Shown here: positions 16,553-24,217 of the stretch, piece by piece | How the letters are laid out: every line of letters begins with the position of its first letter | Position numbering within the stretch: position 1 is the first letter of the stretch | DNA from: an uncultured Bacteroidales bacterium | Lineage (GTDB): Bacteria > Bacteroidota > Bacteroidia > Bacteroidales > FEN-979 | DNA: 49,025 nt | Reading direction: 5' to 3' | NCBI GenBank assembly: GCA_903926565.1 | Contig: CAIYJU010000048.1 | Coordinates: 1-49,025 of the forward strand | Notes under the pieces: generated by a model | The model's input: only the letters and a program-made list of their open reading frames with translations | Databases searched by the model: none | Told to the model about the DNA's origin: nothing | Position numbers and translations under genes: made by a program

Positions 16553-18546
16553 TTTTTCTTTTCAGGTTCCAGGTTCTGATTTGCACTCACGACAAGTTTG
16601 TTGCCGGTATTAATCAGCCTGGCATAAAATGAATATGCGCCAAAATTATTCTCAATTTTCAGCAGGAGTTTATTCCAGCCTGGTTTCATGGTCACTTCAA
16701 TTTCAGCCTGGTCGGGCTCTGCAACACGCTCACCCAGAAAACGATACACCTCCTCCCCGTTGAAAAACACCTTTGATCCGTCGTCGCTTCCGACGAACAG
16801 TGTTGTTTTTCTGGTATCAGGTGAATAAATGTAGGTAAGCGCATAAGTTACAACCAATTCATGCGGATTGATTTTGTCAGCAAGTGACAGACATCCATTT
16901 TCAGGTGTTTCTGCGTATGACCATCGAATTGGTTTCGCAGATGCACCATGATAATCCATCATGAGATCAATTTTTGATTCTGGAAGATATACAGAATCGA
17001 GTCCACGCCGGTTTGAACCTATTTTACGCGGGTTGGGAAATGGTCCAAGGATGTACCATTCGCCAATATAATTACGCTGAGGCTCCATGCTCACCCCATC
17101 GAGTCCGACAAAATACCCCTTGGATAAGGCGTTCTTGCCGGTAACCACAAAACGAATATCCACCGACCCCGTCAGGGTCCTTAACCCTGTCAGGGTGACC
17201 TTGCCACTGGGCAGGATGTGTGGCGAATAACCACTGATCGTACCGGCTTTGATATTATTTACAAAAATATCGGCATTTCCATAATCCGGCCCTTTTGAAT
17301 AATAGAGGTTCATGTCATAAACAGGTTCCTTTAACCCATTTATCGGTAATCCAAAAGACGATTTATCCCTGGATTCAATCAGAATCTGTTTATTTGCTCC
17401 CCATTCAGGTCCATCGTCTGACATATCCATAATTCTAGACTTCAGCCCTTCCAGCCGGAATTGAAGCTTCTCGGCTTCAAACATACGTGCCGGTTTCACA
17501 ATCCGTAAAGGGATCCGCTGGCCAGCAATCGGAAAAGATGGAAAAGGTTTATGTGGTTCCATCTGGTACCAGTAAACTGTTGAACTGTAATCTGCGATAT
17601 CCTGGTTGCCGTGACCATGTTCAATGGTGACCTTGATATTTTTCTTAAATGGAATCGGATCCATGATAAAAAAACGGTAGGCAGCTATCTGGCCAAGCGT
17701 GTCATTCTTGTATATCAATCCGCTGTAGGGACTTGTAAACGCTCCTGAATTAAAATACCACCCACCCGAAAAAAAATCTTCCGTTCCCGTGCCATGAACG
17801 GCAGGACGCTTTTCACCATCGACATAGATCATGTCATCTCCTTCAAGAAAACCAAGTGCCCCATCGTAGGACTGCACATTGAGATTAACTCCGACAAGAT
17901 GCCCCTTGCCCTCAGCATTCAGCATCACATAATTTGAATCATAGTTGGTCCTTATGCTGCGGTTCCACTGTGCATGGAAATAGGCTACATCTGTTTCCAG
18001 TGCCCCTTCGAATTTCTGGTAGTCAACCTGATATAAAAAACCATTAACCTCCTGCCTGGTGTCATTGGCAATCTCAATGCGGGCAGCACGTTCAAAAGGC
18101 ATGGGAAAATAACAAACATACCCGCCACTGGTCATTGACAGATATTGGGTCGAATATTGATTATGCTTAAAACCGCATCCGAAAAAATCGCCGATCGGAA
18201 CTTCAACCGATGGTTTTGTTTCATCATCCCAGTAAATCCGAATAACGATGCGTCTCAAAAAATACGGATCCCGTGAATCAATGGCAAACCACATCCGCAC
18301 AATCATCCCGGGCCCTTCAGCATCAAAAACCGTCACATTTTTTCCGGGGGCAATGCTGATCCGGTCTTCATTACCACCCGAAGTATCAGAACTGGAGACC
18401 TGTATAAGCTTGCAGTTTTTGATGTAAGGCAATGCAGCTGGCGACAGCAGATGCTGAATATCAGTACGATAACCTGTATTGCATGATGATATACCGAGCA
18501 AAATGATCAACCCCCAAAATGCCTGAAGGAGAAAAAGCTTTTTCAT
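16549..18546 (-). CDS. DUF2961 / GH172-family glycoside hydrolase, lipoprotein
   Basis: A protein of about 665 aa. The start at 18546 (MKKLFLLQAFWGLIILLGISSC) is preferred to 18561 because a promoter element lies at 18566-18573; the cysteine after GISS fits a lipobox. The DUF2961 domain (about 40-380) contains MRMWFAID, VEVPIGDFFGCGF, GYVCYFPMPF, GEGDD-like LEGDDMIYVDGE, and GTGTEDFFSGGWYF with conserved acidic residues. GH172 members act on fructofuranosides or D-arabinofuranosides; the exact substrate is unknown. A C-terminal accessory region follows. Two copies of the 18-bp palindromic repeat (17166-17196) are translated in frame near residues 450-461 as TLTG-x-x-TLTG. Confidence 0.85.
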   Translation of the reverse strand: MKKLFLLQAFWGLIILLGISSCNTGYRTDIQHLLSPAALPYIKNCKLIQVSSSDTSGGNEDRISIAPGKNVTVFDAEGPGMIVRMWFAIDSRDPYFLRRIVIRIYWDDETKPSVEVPIGDFFGCGFKHNQYSTQYLSMTSGGYVCYFPMPFERAARIEIANDTRQEVNGFLYQVDYQKFEGALETDVAYFHAQWNRSIRTNYDSNYVMLNAEGKGHLVGVNLNVQSYDGALGFLEGDDMIYVDGEKRPAVHGTGTEDFFSGGWYFNSGAFTSPYSGLIYKNDTLGQIAAYRFFIMDPIPFKKNIKVTIEHGHGNQDIADYSSTVYWYQMEPHKPFPSFPIAGQRIPLRIVKPARMFEAEKLQFRLEGLKSRIMDMSDDGPEWGANKQILIESRDKSSFGLPINGLKEPVYDMNLYYSKGPDYGNADIFVNNIKAGTISGYSPHILPSGKVTLTGLRTLTGSVDIRFVVTGKNALSKGYFVGLDGVSMEPQRNYIGEWYILGPFPNPRKIGSNRRGLDSVYLPESKIDLMMDYHGASAKPIRWSYAETPENGCLSLADKINPHELVVTYALTYIYSPDTRKTTLFVGSDDGSKVFFNGEEVYRFLGERVAEPDQAEIEVTMKPGWNKLLLKIENNFGAYSFYARLINTGNKLVVSANQNLEPEKKK
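17166..17196 (-). repeat. 18-bp tandem palindrome array, locus 2 (2 copies, inside the GH172 gene)
   Basis: On the coding (minus) strand ACCCTGACAGGGT (17184-17196) is followed 18 bases later by ACCCTGACGGGGT (17166-17178). Both are read in frame as Thr-Leu-Thr-Gly. It is the same unit and orientation relative to transcription as loci 1 and 3. Confidence 0.92.
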
Positions 18547-18565
18547 AAAACCGTTTTTCAACCCG

Positions 18566-18573
18566 CAAAGGTA
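18566..18573 (-). promoter_or_regulatory. -7 promoter element (TACCTTTG) for the GH172 gene
   Basis: The minus strand reads TACCTTTG, matching TAnnTTTG, 19 bases before the ATG at 18546. It suggests that GH172 and the CAP-SPOR gene can be expressed separately from the upstream glycosidases. Confidence 0.45.
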
Positions 18574-18575
18574 GT

Positions 18576-20720
18576 CTATTTCTGATTTTCATCAATAAGC
18601 AATTTCGCAATGATTGCATCCCAGATGTAGTTGGGCGGGCAATTGAGGACTTCATTGTCGGCACTGTATGATTCCCAGTAATTGTGGTTTTTTGACAGTT
18701 GTAATGTGACAGATTTAACCATTTTTCCCGCCAGCTGATGTGCCAATTCATTGTATCCGTACCTCCTTAAACCATCATAAACCATGTAATCCCACAGCAT
18801 CCATACAGGTCCGTTCCATTTACAGCAGTAGTCAACATTCGGACTATACCACTCATCCCGGGCAGAAAGAGTTGGAACGCCATATTTCCTCCAGAACTTC
18901 GTTGTGTCGGTGAGTGTCTGGATCAATCGTGCCGCCCGATCCTTCGGGGCTGCCTCTGCCCAAAGGGCCAGAAACCCGATAATCTCCTGGCGTTTGAGGT
19001 CACGGGTCATGAATTTGAAGGTGTGGTCTTTCTTATCCACAGAATAATAAAATCCTGTTGTTTCATCCCACATCCGGTCGTTCACCAGTTTGGATGTTGT
19101 GTCAGCCAGCGCAAGCCACTTTTTCATATCACTGGTTTTTCCCAGTATTTCCGCCATGGTCGCAAGGCTGCGCTCCTCCCTGATCACCATCAAGGTAAGA
19201 TCCAGGCATTCAAGTTCATCTGAGATATCCTCTTTGTCCACATCAAGGTAACGCTCGGCAGAGACCTGGAAAACTGCATTGTACCAGTCACGGACATTTT
19301 CTATGATACCATTCGGACCCCATTCAAACGTTCCATCCTGATCGCTGTCGCGGTTTTTAATCAGCCATTCAACATACCTCGTTCCTGAAAGGTACGCCTC
19401 ATTCAGGAATTGCTTGTCCTTCCCTGCCTTATATACTTCCAGGTTGATCCAACTATAAAATGGGGCAGAGGTGGTAGGCATATTTTGATGCGGATAGTCC
19501 TGCAAGCCCCTTGGACCGTGGCGATAAGCAATTAAACCATCTTCACGCTGTTGCTCCATATAAACCCTTTGGGAACCTTCTGCAGATTTCGGATCCATAT
19601 AGGCGTATGCCAGCATGCTTAATGATTCATGCAGAACCTGGTGTCCATGTCCCCAGCCCCACAAGGGATTGCGTGAAAAAACATAGAAATTGTACTTCGT
19701 CTTTCCCGAGGGAGGATACATACAACCTCTGGCCAGGTTGAACGCACTGATATAGGCTAATTTCTCCGACTGGTTTTTAAATGCAATCCTGGGAACTTTT
19801 GCAAACAGGATGAGGTTGTCTTCATAATAAGTTTTAAGGATGAAATTCTTAACCGAATCAACAGATCTGACAAGTTTTGCAGGATCTTCGGCCTGCGCCT
19901 GGTACCCGCGAAGGTATCTGAAATTGACAGATTCTCCCGGTTTCAAACGCTTCTTCAGGTGCAAAGCAATAAAATCAACAGATCCCTGTGATTTCATATT
20001 CAGCGTGTCCGTACGTTTTTCCGAATAAAAATCGGTTTTAATCACGTTGTAAAAGTCATCCATGTTACCGGAATATGCTCCGTGAGATGCGGTTTCACGG
20101 TTGCTTGTAAAAAAATCCCTGACCATGGACGGATAGCCGTATTCCTTCTTAAGGCTGCTTATTAATCTGTATGGACTTTCGTAACGCCGGGTTAAATAAC
20201 CATCTGAATTTCCATCGAAACCTGCAATTTCAAGGGAGTCATTTCCTGTCTCCAGTATGGGGTAGGCTGCAACGTCGTGGGGAATTTTGTCGGTATTTTT
20301 AACCTCCATATCGACCATTGCAATAGATGAACTATAAACAAAAAATGTCTCTTTGACAAAGATTCCCCTGAATGGTTCGTATTCCAGGATAACCATATCC
20401 GGAAATGTGAACTTTACCACAGGTTTAACAAGGTATTCTCCTGTGGCCGGTATGACAACATCATCCACTTTCCAGATGCAAAACATCTTTCCGGCATGAT
20501 CGGATGAATAGGTCACCGGGCGGCAATCGGAATAATAATCCATCTTATATGCCTTATCACCATAAAGTTGTGAACGGGACATGGCTGCGGCATAGGTTGA
20601 ATACAGGGGGTCATTTGCCCTCGCGCTGATGCGCAGGTAATCCTCTATGGGCTTAAATTGCTGAGCCGCTAATATCATGGTAAAAAAGTAGCAAGAGAGT
20701 ATCAGGATCGTTTTTTTCAT
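18576..20720 (-). CDS. GH63-like (MGH1-type, six-hairpin) glycoside hydrolase
   Basis: A 714-aa exported enzyme with signal peptide MKKTILILSCYFFTMILAAQ. Residues ~20-300 are an N-terminal beta-sandwich. Residues ~310-710 form an (alpha/alpha)6 barrel with FYVFSRNPLWGWGHGHQVLHES, QREDGLIAYRHGP, STRDSDQDGTFEWG-like NRDSDQDGTFEWGPN, CKWNGPVWMLWDYMVYDGLRR and WESYSAD. The acidic residues in FEWG and WESYSAD are candidate catalytic groups by analogy with GH63 alpha-glucosidases and mannosylglycerate hydrolases. It is clearly paralogous to the 21976-24171 gene, which shares these motifs in order. Substrate is unknown; an alpha-linked glucose or mannose is likely. Confidence 0.83.
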   Translation of the reverse strand: MKKTILILSCYFFTMILAAQQFKPIEDYLRISARANDPLYSTYAAAMSRSQLYGDKAYKMDYYSDCRPVTYSSDHAGKMFCIWKVDDVVIPATGEYLVKPVVKFTFPDMVILEYEPFRGIFVKETFFVYSSSIAMVDMEVKNTDKIPHDVAAYPILETGNDSLEIAGFDGNSDGYLTRRYESPYRLISSLKKEYGYPSMVRDFFTSNRETASHGAYSGNMDDFYNVIKTDFYSEKRTDTLNMKSQGSVDFIALHLKKRLKPGESVNFRYLRGYQAQAEDPAKLVRSVDSVKNFILKTYYEDNLILFAKVPRIAFKNQSEKLAYISAFNLARGCMYPPSGKTKYNFYVFSRNPLWGWGHGHQVLHESLSMLAYAYMDPKSAEGSQRVYMEQQREDGLIAYRHGPRGLQDYPHQNMPTTSAPFYSWINLEVYKAGKDKQFLNEAYLSGTRYVEWLIKNRDSDQDGTFEWGPNGIIENVRDWYNAVFQVSAERYLDVDKEDISDELECLDLTLMVIREERSLATMAEILGKTSDMKKWLALADTTSKLVNDRMWDETTGFYYSVDKKDHTFKFMTRDLKRQEIIGFLALWAEAAPKDRAARLIQTLTDTTKFWRKYGVPTLSARDEWYSPNVDYCCKWNGPVWMLWDYMVYDGLRRYGYNELAHQLAGKMVKSVTLQLSKNHNYWESYSADNEVLNCPPNYIWDAIIAKLLIDENQK

Positions 20721-20807
20721 TTAAACTGAGGTATTAGGATAAACCAATGCTTGAAAATAGTAATTTATTACGATACTTTAAGTGAAAAAATACTGATCGT
20801 ACTCAGG

Positions 20808-21242
20808 TCAATCCCATACAAAACGCCATTTTTCGTCAGCCTGTCTCTTCCAGACAGTATGAAAGATTCCGTTGCTTTCATTGATTTTCCCGGTCGAATC
20901 CCGGAAGGAGAATGTATATTGCCCGTAAGTATATCCCAGGTCGCAGGAAGAAGCAACGTCAACAAAATCAGGTGTCCAGGTTAACTTTACATCTTTGAGC
21001 CTGCTATGCTCATAAAGATTTCTGACTTCCGATTTCCCCCGGAAAAGTTTCTCACCGCGGTTCACAACGCCACTGTCTGCCACATAAAATGAAAATGCCT
21101 CAGACATGCCTTTCTCTGCAGCCATTTTGGCAAATTCCCGTTCTGTCTGAACGATTTCCTGCTTGCTTTTTTCCCTGTCGGGGTTGCATGCAATAATGAA
21201 CCCCATTGAGATCATTAAAACTGAAACCACAAAAATTCTCAT
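20808..21242 (-). CDS. Small NTF2-like (DUF4440/SnoaL-type) lipoprotein
   Basis: A 144-aa protein. The N-terminus MRIFVVSVLMISMGFIIAC ends in a lipobox cysteine at residue 19. The rest has the helix-strand pattern and the motif TEREFAKMAAEKGMSEAFSFYVADSGVV, typical of NTF2-like DUF4440 proteins. That fold is a cone-shaped pocket found in enzymes and binding proteins with many roles. It sits between the two glycosidase paralogs and 29 bases after the NAD(P)-binding gene; any role in glycan use is inference from position only. Confidence 0.72.
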   Translation of the reverse strand: MRIFVVSVLMISMGFIIACNPDREKSKQEIVQTEREFAKMAAEKGMSEAFSFYVADSGVVNRGEKLFRGKSEVRNLYEHSRLKDVKLTWTPDFVDVASSCDLGYTYGQYTFSFRDSTGKINESNGIFHTVWKRQADEKWRFVWD

Positions 21243-21271
21243 ATTACATTGGTTAATATAACGTTAGCAAC

Positions 21272-21934
21272 TTAAACAATTTCGTCCGATCTGATAATTT
21301 GTACACCTTTCACTTCAGAATTTACTGCCCTGATCATGCGATTTGCAACTGCAGATGCCAGCACACCCCGGTACTTTCGCAGACTGCCAATCAACAGTGG
21401 GCTTAATAATTTCATGAGTGCAATTCCGGTTTTCTCTCCGGATCTGAATTCCTTTCTGTCACCAAGTAAGAAAGAAGGCTGGAGGATGTACAGCCCTTCA
21501 AAAGGAATCTGCTGAAGATCAACTTCCATTTCACCTTTTGTCCTCAGATAAAAATTACCGGATGATGCGCTTGCCCCGATGGAAGAAACAACGGCGAACC
21601 TGCTTGCCCCGGCCTGATACGCGGCTCTTGCAAAATTAACTACATAGTCGTGGTCGATTACATGCTGGTGCTCTTTGCTGCCGGCTGTTTTAATCGTTGT
21701 TCCAAGGCAACAGAATCCGTGATCAGCTTTAATATCAGAAAGTTCTGACAGCAATTGACTGAATTCAATTACTTTTTGCTCAAGTTTCTGATGGGTTATT
21801 GCCAGAGGTTTTCTTACCACCGCAATTACTTTCCCATATTCCGGAGACGATAATAGCAAGTTGATCAATTGCTCTCCGACGAGTCCTGTTGCTCCTGCAA
21901 CGATTGCGGTTTTACTATTTTGGTTTTCTGACAT
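21272..21934 (-). CDS. NAD(P)H-binding oxidoreductase (HTATIP2/CC3-like Rossmann protein)
   Basis: A 220-aa atypical SDR. The glycine-rich motif is GATGLVGEQL (residues 14-23), followed by CCLGTTIKTAGS, VSSIGASASSGNFYLRTKGEME with the YxxxK pair, and ILQPSFLLGDR. These match the HTATIP2-like family, whose substrates are mostly unknown. It is complete and cytoplasmic, with no signal peptide, unlike its exported neighbours, so its presence in the array may reflect later insertion or a metabolic link not visible here. Confidence 0.8.
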   Translation of the reverse strand: MSENQNSKTAIVAGATGLVGEQLINLLLSSPEYGKVIAVVRKPLAITHQKLEQKVIEFSQLLSELSDIKADHGFCCLGTTIKTAGSKEHQHVIDHDYVVNFARAAYQAGASRFAVVSSIGASASSGNFYLRTKGEMEVDLQQIPFEGLYILQPSFLLGDRKEFRSGEKTGIALMKLLSPLLIGSLRKYRGVLASAVANRMIRAVNSEVKGVQIIRSDEIV

Positions 21935-21962
21935 TATTTTCTTCCTGTTAAAATGGTTTTTT

Positions 21963-21982
21963 GCGCCTTAGCGCCTTAGCGG
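21963..21982. repeat. Bacteroidota-type dispersed repeat half (GCGCCTTAGCGCCTTAGCGG)
   Basis: A 9-base unit GCGCCTTAG is repeated in direct orientation and overlaps the stop codon of the GH63-like gene. It resembles the 'TTTGCGCCTTAGCG' element also seen at 30851-30879. Confidence 0.5.
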
Positions 21983-24171
21983 GGATGTTTTCCTTTTACA
22001 CTGATAGGGGGTGTTTTCATTGAATCAATCAGGAACCGTGCTGCAATCCCCGCCCAAATATACGTCTGGTTCCATCCCGCCTGGTGGTCGTCAGCACTGT
22101 AAAATTCATAAAACATGTGATCTTTTTTCAAGTGAAAGATCATATTGTCAAGTACCCTGTTGGCAAGCTGATCTGCAACTGACGAATAGCCATAGTCCTG
22201 AAGCCCCCTGTATAACAGGTAGTTCCATTGAACCCATACTGGTCCGTTCCAATACCCGATCGGGCAATAATAATCATTTGCTGCAGATAGTGAGGGAATG
22301 CCATAATTTCGCCAAAACTCCAGGGTGTCCTGCATTTTTTCCACCAATCGATATGCTGTTACGGAATCGGCTATTCCTGCCCATAAAGGAAGAAACCCGA
22401 TTATCTCTTTTATTTTCAGGTCATCGGGAGAATGAAATCCAAATGTCTGATCCTTCCTGTTGACATTATAATAGAAACGTGTCACAGAATCCCACAAATG
22501 TTTGTTGATCAGCAACCCTCTGGAATTGGCATCATCCTGCCATTTTGCAGATGCGTTTTTCATACCCAGCTGATCAGCCATTTCTCCCAACGATTTTGCC
22601 TCCATGACCAACATCGAATTAACATCGGGGCCTTCAAAATTGGCTGCCCAGCCAACCTTGTCCCATACAGCCACCCGTGCATCCCTGACTGATTCCAATT
22701 CTGCGTGGGCGCCCCATTCGCACAATCCATTGTTGTTGGAGTCCCTGTTTGCAACATAATACTGGTAGAATCTTTTTCCGGAGGCATAAGCCTCCTTTAA
22801 AAACACCCTGTCACCGGTAATTTTGTAGATTTCGAGGTTCACATAATTAAACCATGGCGCCGAGCTGGTGTATTTTCCATTGGTTTCAATCGTTTCGTTC
22901 AGGTAGGGCCCTGTTCTGTAATTGATATAACCATCCGGTCTCTGACGATCCATATAAACCCGCTGCGAATTCATTGCTCCGGCAGGATCCATAAAGGCAT
23001 ATGCCATCATCACAAGGCTTTCATGAAATACCTGTCCGCCATATCCCCATCCCCATTTTGGTTCACGGGAAAAAACGTAATAATTATGTTTGCACTCACC
23101 TTCTGGAGGCAACATGCATTGCCGCATAAGCGAATAAGTGCTCCAGTATAACAACTCTTTGTCCTTATCTGTAAATGCCAATTTCGGAATATTCGAATAT
23201 GCCTTCTCATCCTCTTTGACCAGGCTCCCGGGATCGGGGTTTTTCAACATCCTGTTTTCATCAGCCGCAGTAATGCCGGATGCACCTTTAATGTGCAGCG
23301 GACGAGAGGTTTTCTGATTTAAGAATTTCGTTTCAGTCGTATTGACGTCAACCCTGAATGACGTTACATCCCCGGGAGCCATGGTAAAGTCTCTGCGCTG
23401 AATACCACCTTGCACATAGTGCGCATTTCGTTTCTGAAGGATCATTGATGCCAGTATCTTTCCATATGGCTCTTTTCCAATGCTGTTTTTATCGCAGTCA
23501 GTAGGCCTTACGAAGGTCCACCCTGTCAGGGTGCCGCACCCCGTCAGGGTCCACAACCCCGTCAGGGTGTCTGCAACCGGAATGTCATGCTCGACCATCC
23601 AGCCGTCTGGCTTTTTAATCAACGAAAATGTATAACTCTCAGAATTTGACTGGTGTTCAATGGTTAAGATACTGTCATTTGAAGAAAAACAGATGTATGG
23701 CAGAATCGAAAAAGTCAAGGGGAAAAGACCTTCATTCACCATCCTGTATTGAAGGATAGCCCTGGAAGAGCTGTAAACAACAAAAAAGACTTCTACCCTC
23801 AAATCCTTCACAGGATAGTAATAATACTTAACCAGATCACTGTAGGATGTTGTAACTATTGGCTCCTGGTAAAGTTCCTGAAGTTTGAAAATCAAACGAT
23901 TGTTATAATTAAATGCAATCCCAATATTTGGGCCGTCTTTGGTAACAAACTCCACGCCCGATGCATCGTCGGCCCATTGAAACCGGTATCCCTGGTCATT
24001 TTTATACTGTGACCGTGCCAATGGCGCAGCATAGGTCGTATAAAGTGCATCCGATTTCACAGCCTGCAGGTTTGACAGGAATTGCCCGGATCCACCCAGT
24101 GCTATGTGTACAATGACTATGATTAATAAGTATTTAATGTTTCGGGTACTTTGCTGTAAACTTCGTGTCAC
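21976..24171 (-). CDS. GH63-like (MGH1-type) glycoside hydrolase, paralog of 18576-20720; start uncertain
   Basis: A protein of about 731 aa if started at GTG 24171; an open frame extends to TTG 24234, overlapping the upstream stop. No ATG lies near the signal sequence IKYLLIIVIVHIALGGSGQ; ATT at 24136-24138 would give the best n-region. Barrel motifs parallel the paralog: YYVFSREPKWGWGYGGQVFHES, RPDGYINYRTGP, NRDSNNNGLCEWGAHAE, WNGPVWVQWNYLLYRGL and YEFYSADD. The candidate catalytic acids in CEWG and YEFYSADD are retained. Three palindromic repeat copies (23520-23568) are translated as LTG-rich sequence around residues 201-218, absent from the paralog. The stop codon lies in a 'GCGCCTTAGCGCCTTAGCGG' repeat. 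Confidence 0.8.
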   Translation of the reverse strand: MTRSLQQSTRNIKYLLIIVIVHIALGGSGQFLSNLQAVKSDALYTTYAAPLARSQYKNDQGYRFQWADDASGVEFVTKDGPNIGIAFNYNNRLIFKLQELYQEPIVTTSYSDLVKYYYYPVKDLRVEVFFVVYSSSRAILQYRMVNEGLFPLTFSILPYICFSSNDSILTIEHQSNSESYTFSLIKKPDGWMVEHDIPVADTLTGLWTLTGCGTLTGWTFVRPTDCDKNSIGKEPYGKILASMILQKRNAHYVQGGIQRRDFTMAPGDVTSFRVDVNTTETKFLNQKTSRPLHIKGASGITAADENRMLKNPDPGSLVKEDEKAYSNIPKLAFTDKDKELLYWSTYSLMRQCMLPPEGECKHNYYVFSREPKWGWGYGGQVFHESLVMMAYAFMDPAGAMNSQRVYMDRQRPDGYINYRTGPYLNETIETNGKYTSSAPWFNYVNLEIYKITGDRVFLKEAYASGKRFYQYYVANRDSNNNGLCEWGAHAELESVRDARVAVWDKVGWAANFEGPDVNSMLVMEAKSLGEMADQLGMKNASAKWQDDANSRGLLINKHLWDSVTRFYYNVNRKDQTFGFHSPDDLKIKEIIGFLPLWAGIADSVTAYRLVEKMQDTLEFWRNYGIPSLSAANDYYCPIGYWNGPVWVQWNYLLYRGLQDYGYSSVADQLANRVLDNMIFHLKKDHMFYEFYSADDHQAGWNQTYIWAGIAARFLIDSMKTPPISVKGKHPR
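23520..23568 (-). repeat. 18-bp tandem palindrome array, locus 3 (3 copies, inside a GH63-like gene)
   Basis: On the coding (minus) strand ACCCTGACGGGGT occurs at 23556-23568 and 23538-23550, and ACCCTGACAGGGT at 23520-23532. Start-to-start spacing is exactly 18 bases, with spacers that differ from locus 1. All three are read in frame as Thr-Leu-Thr-Gly, adding 18 residues that have no counterpart in the paralog. Confidence 0.92.
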
Positions 24172-24212
24172 TTTGTGTCTCCTTCCCGTTACTTCGTGTG
24201 ATAATTGAATCA
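24162..24212. repeat. Dispersed 'ACTTCGTGTCACTTTGTGTC'-type repeat
   Basis: ACTTCGTGT occurs twice and CACTTTGTGTC once within about 50 bases. This pattern is common between genes in Bacteroidota, so the stretch is probably non-coding. That argues against translation from the far upstream TTG at 24234. Confidence 0.45.
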
Positions 24213-24217
24213 CCTGA

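Noticed and set aside
6995..23568. CRISPR-like repeat-spacer arrays
   Set aside because: Units are 13 bases with 5-base, partly repeated spacers, and two arrays are inside coding frames. No cas genes are present.
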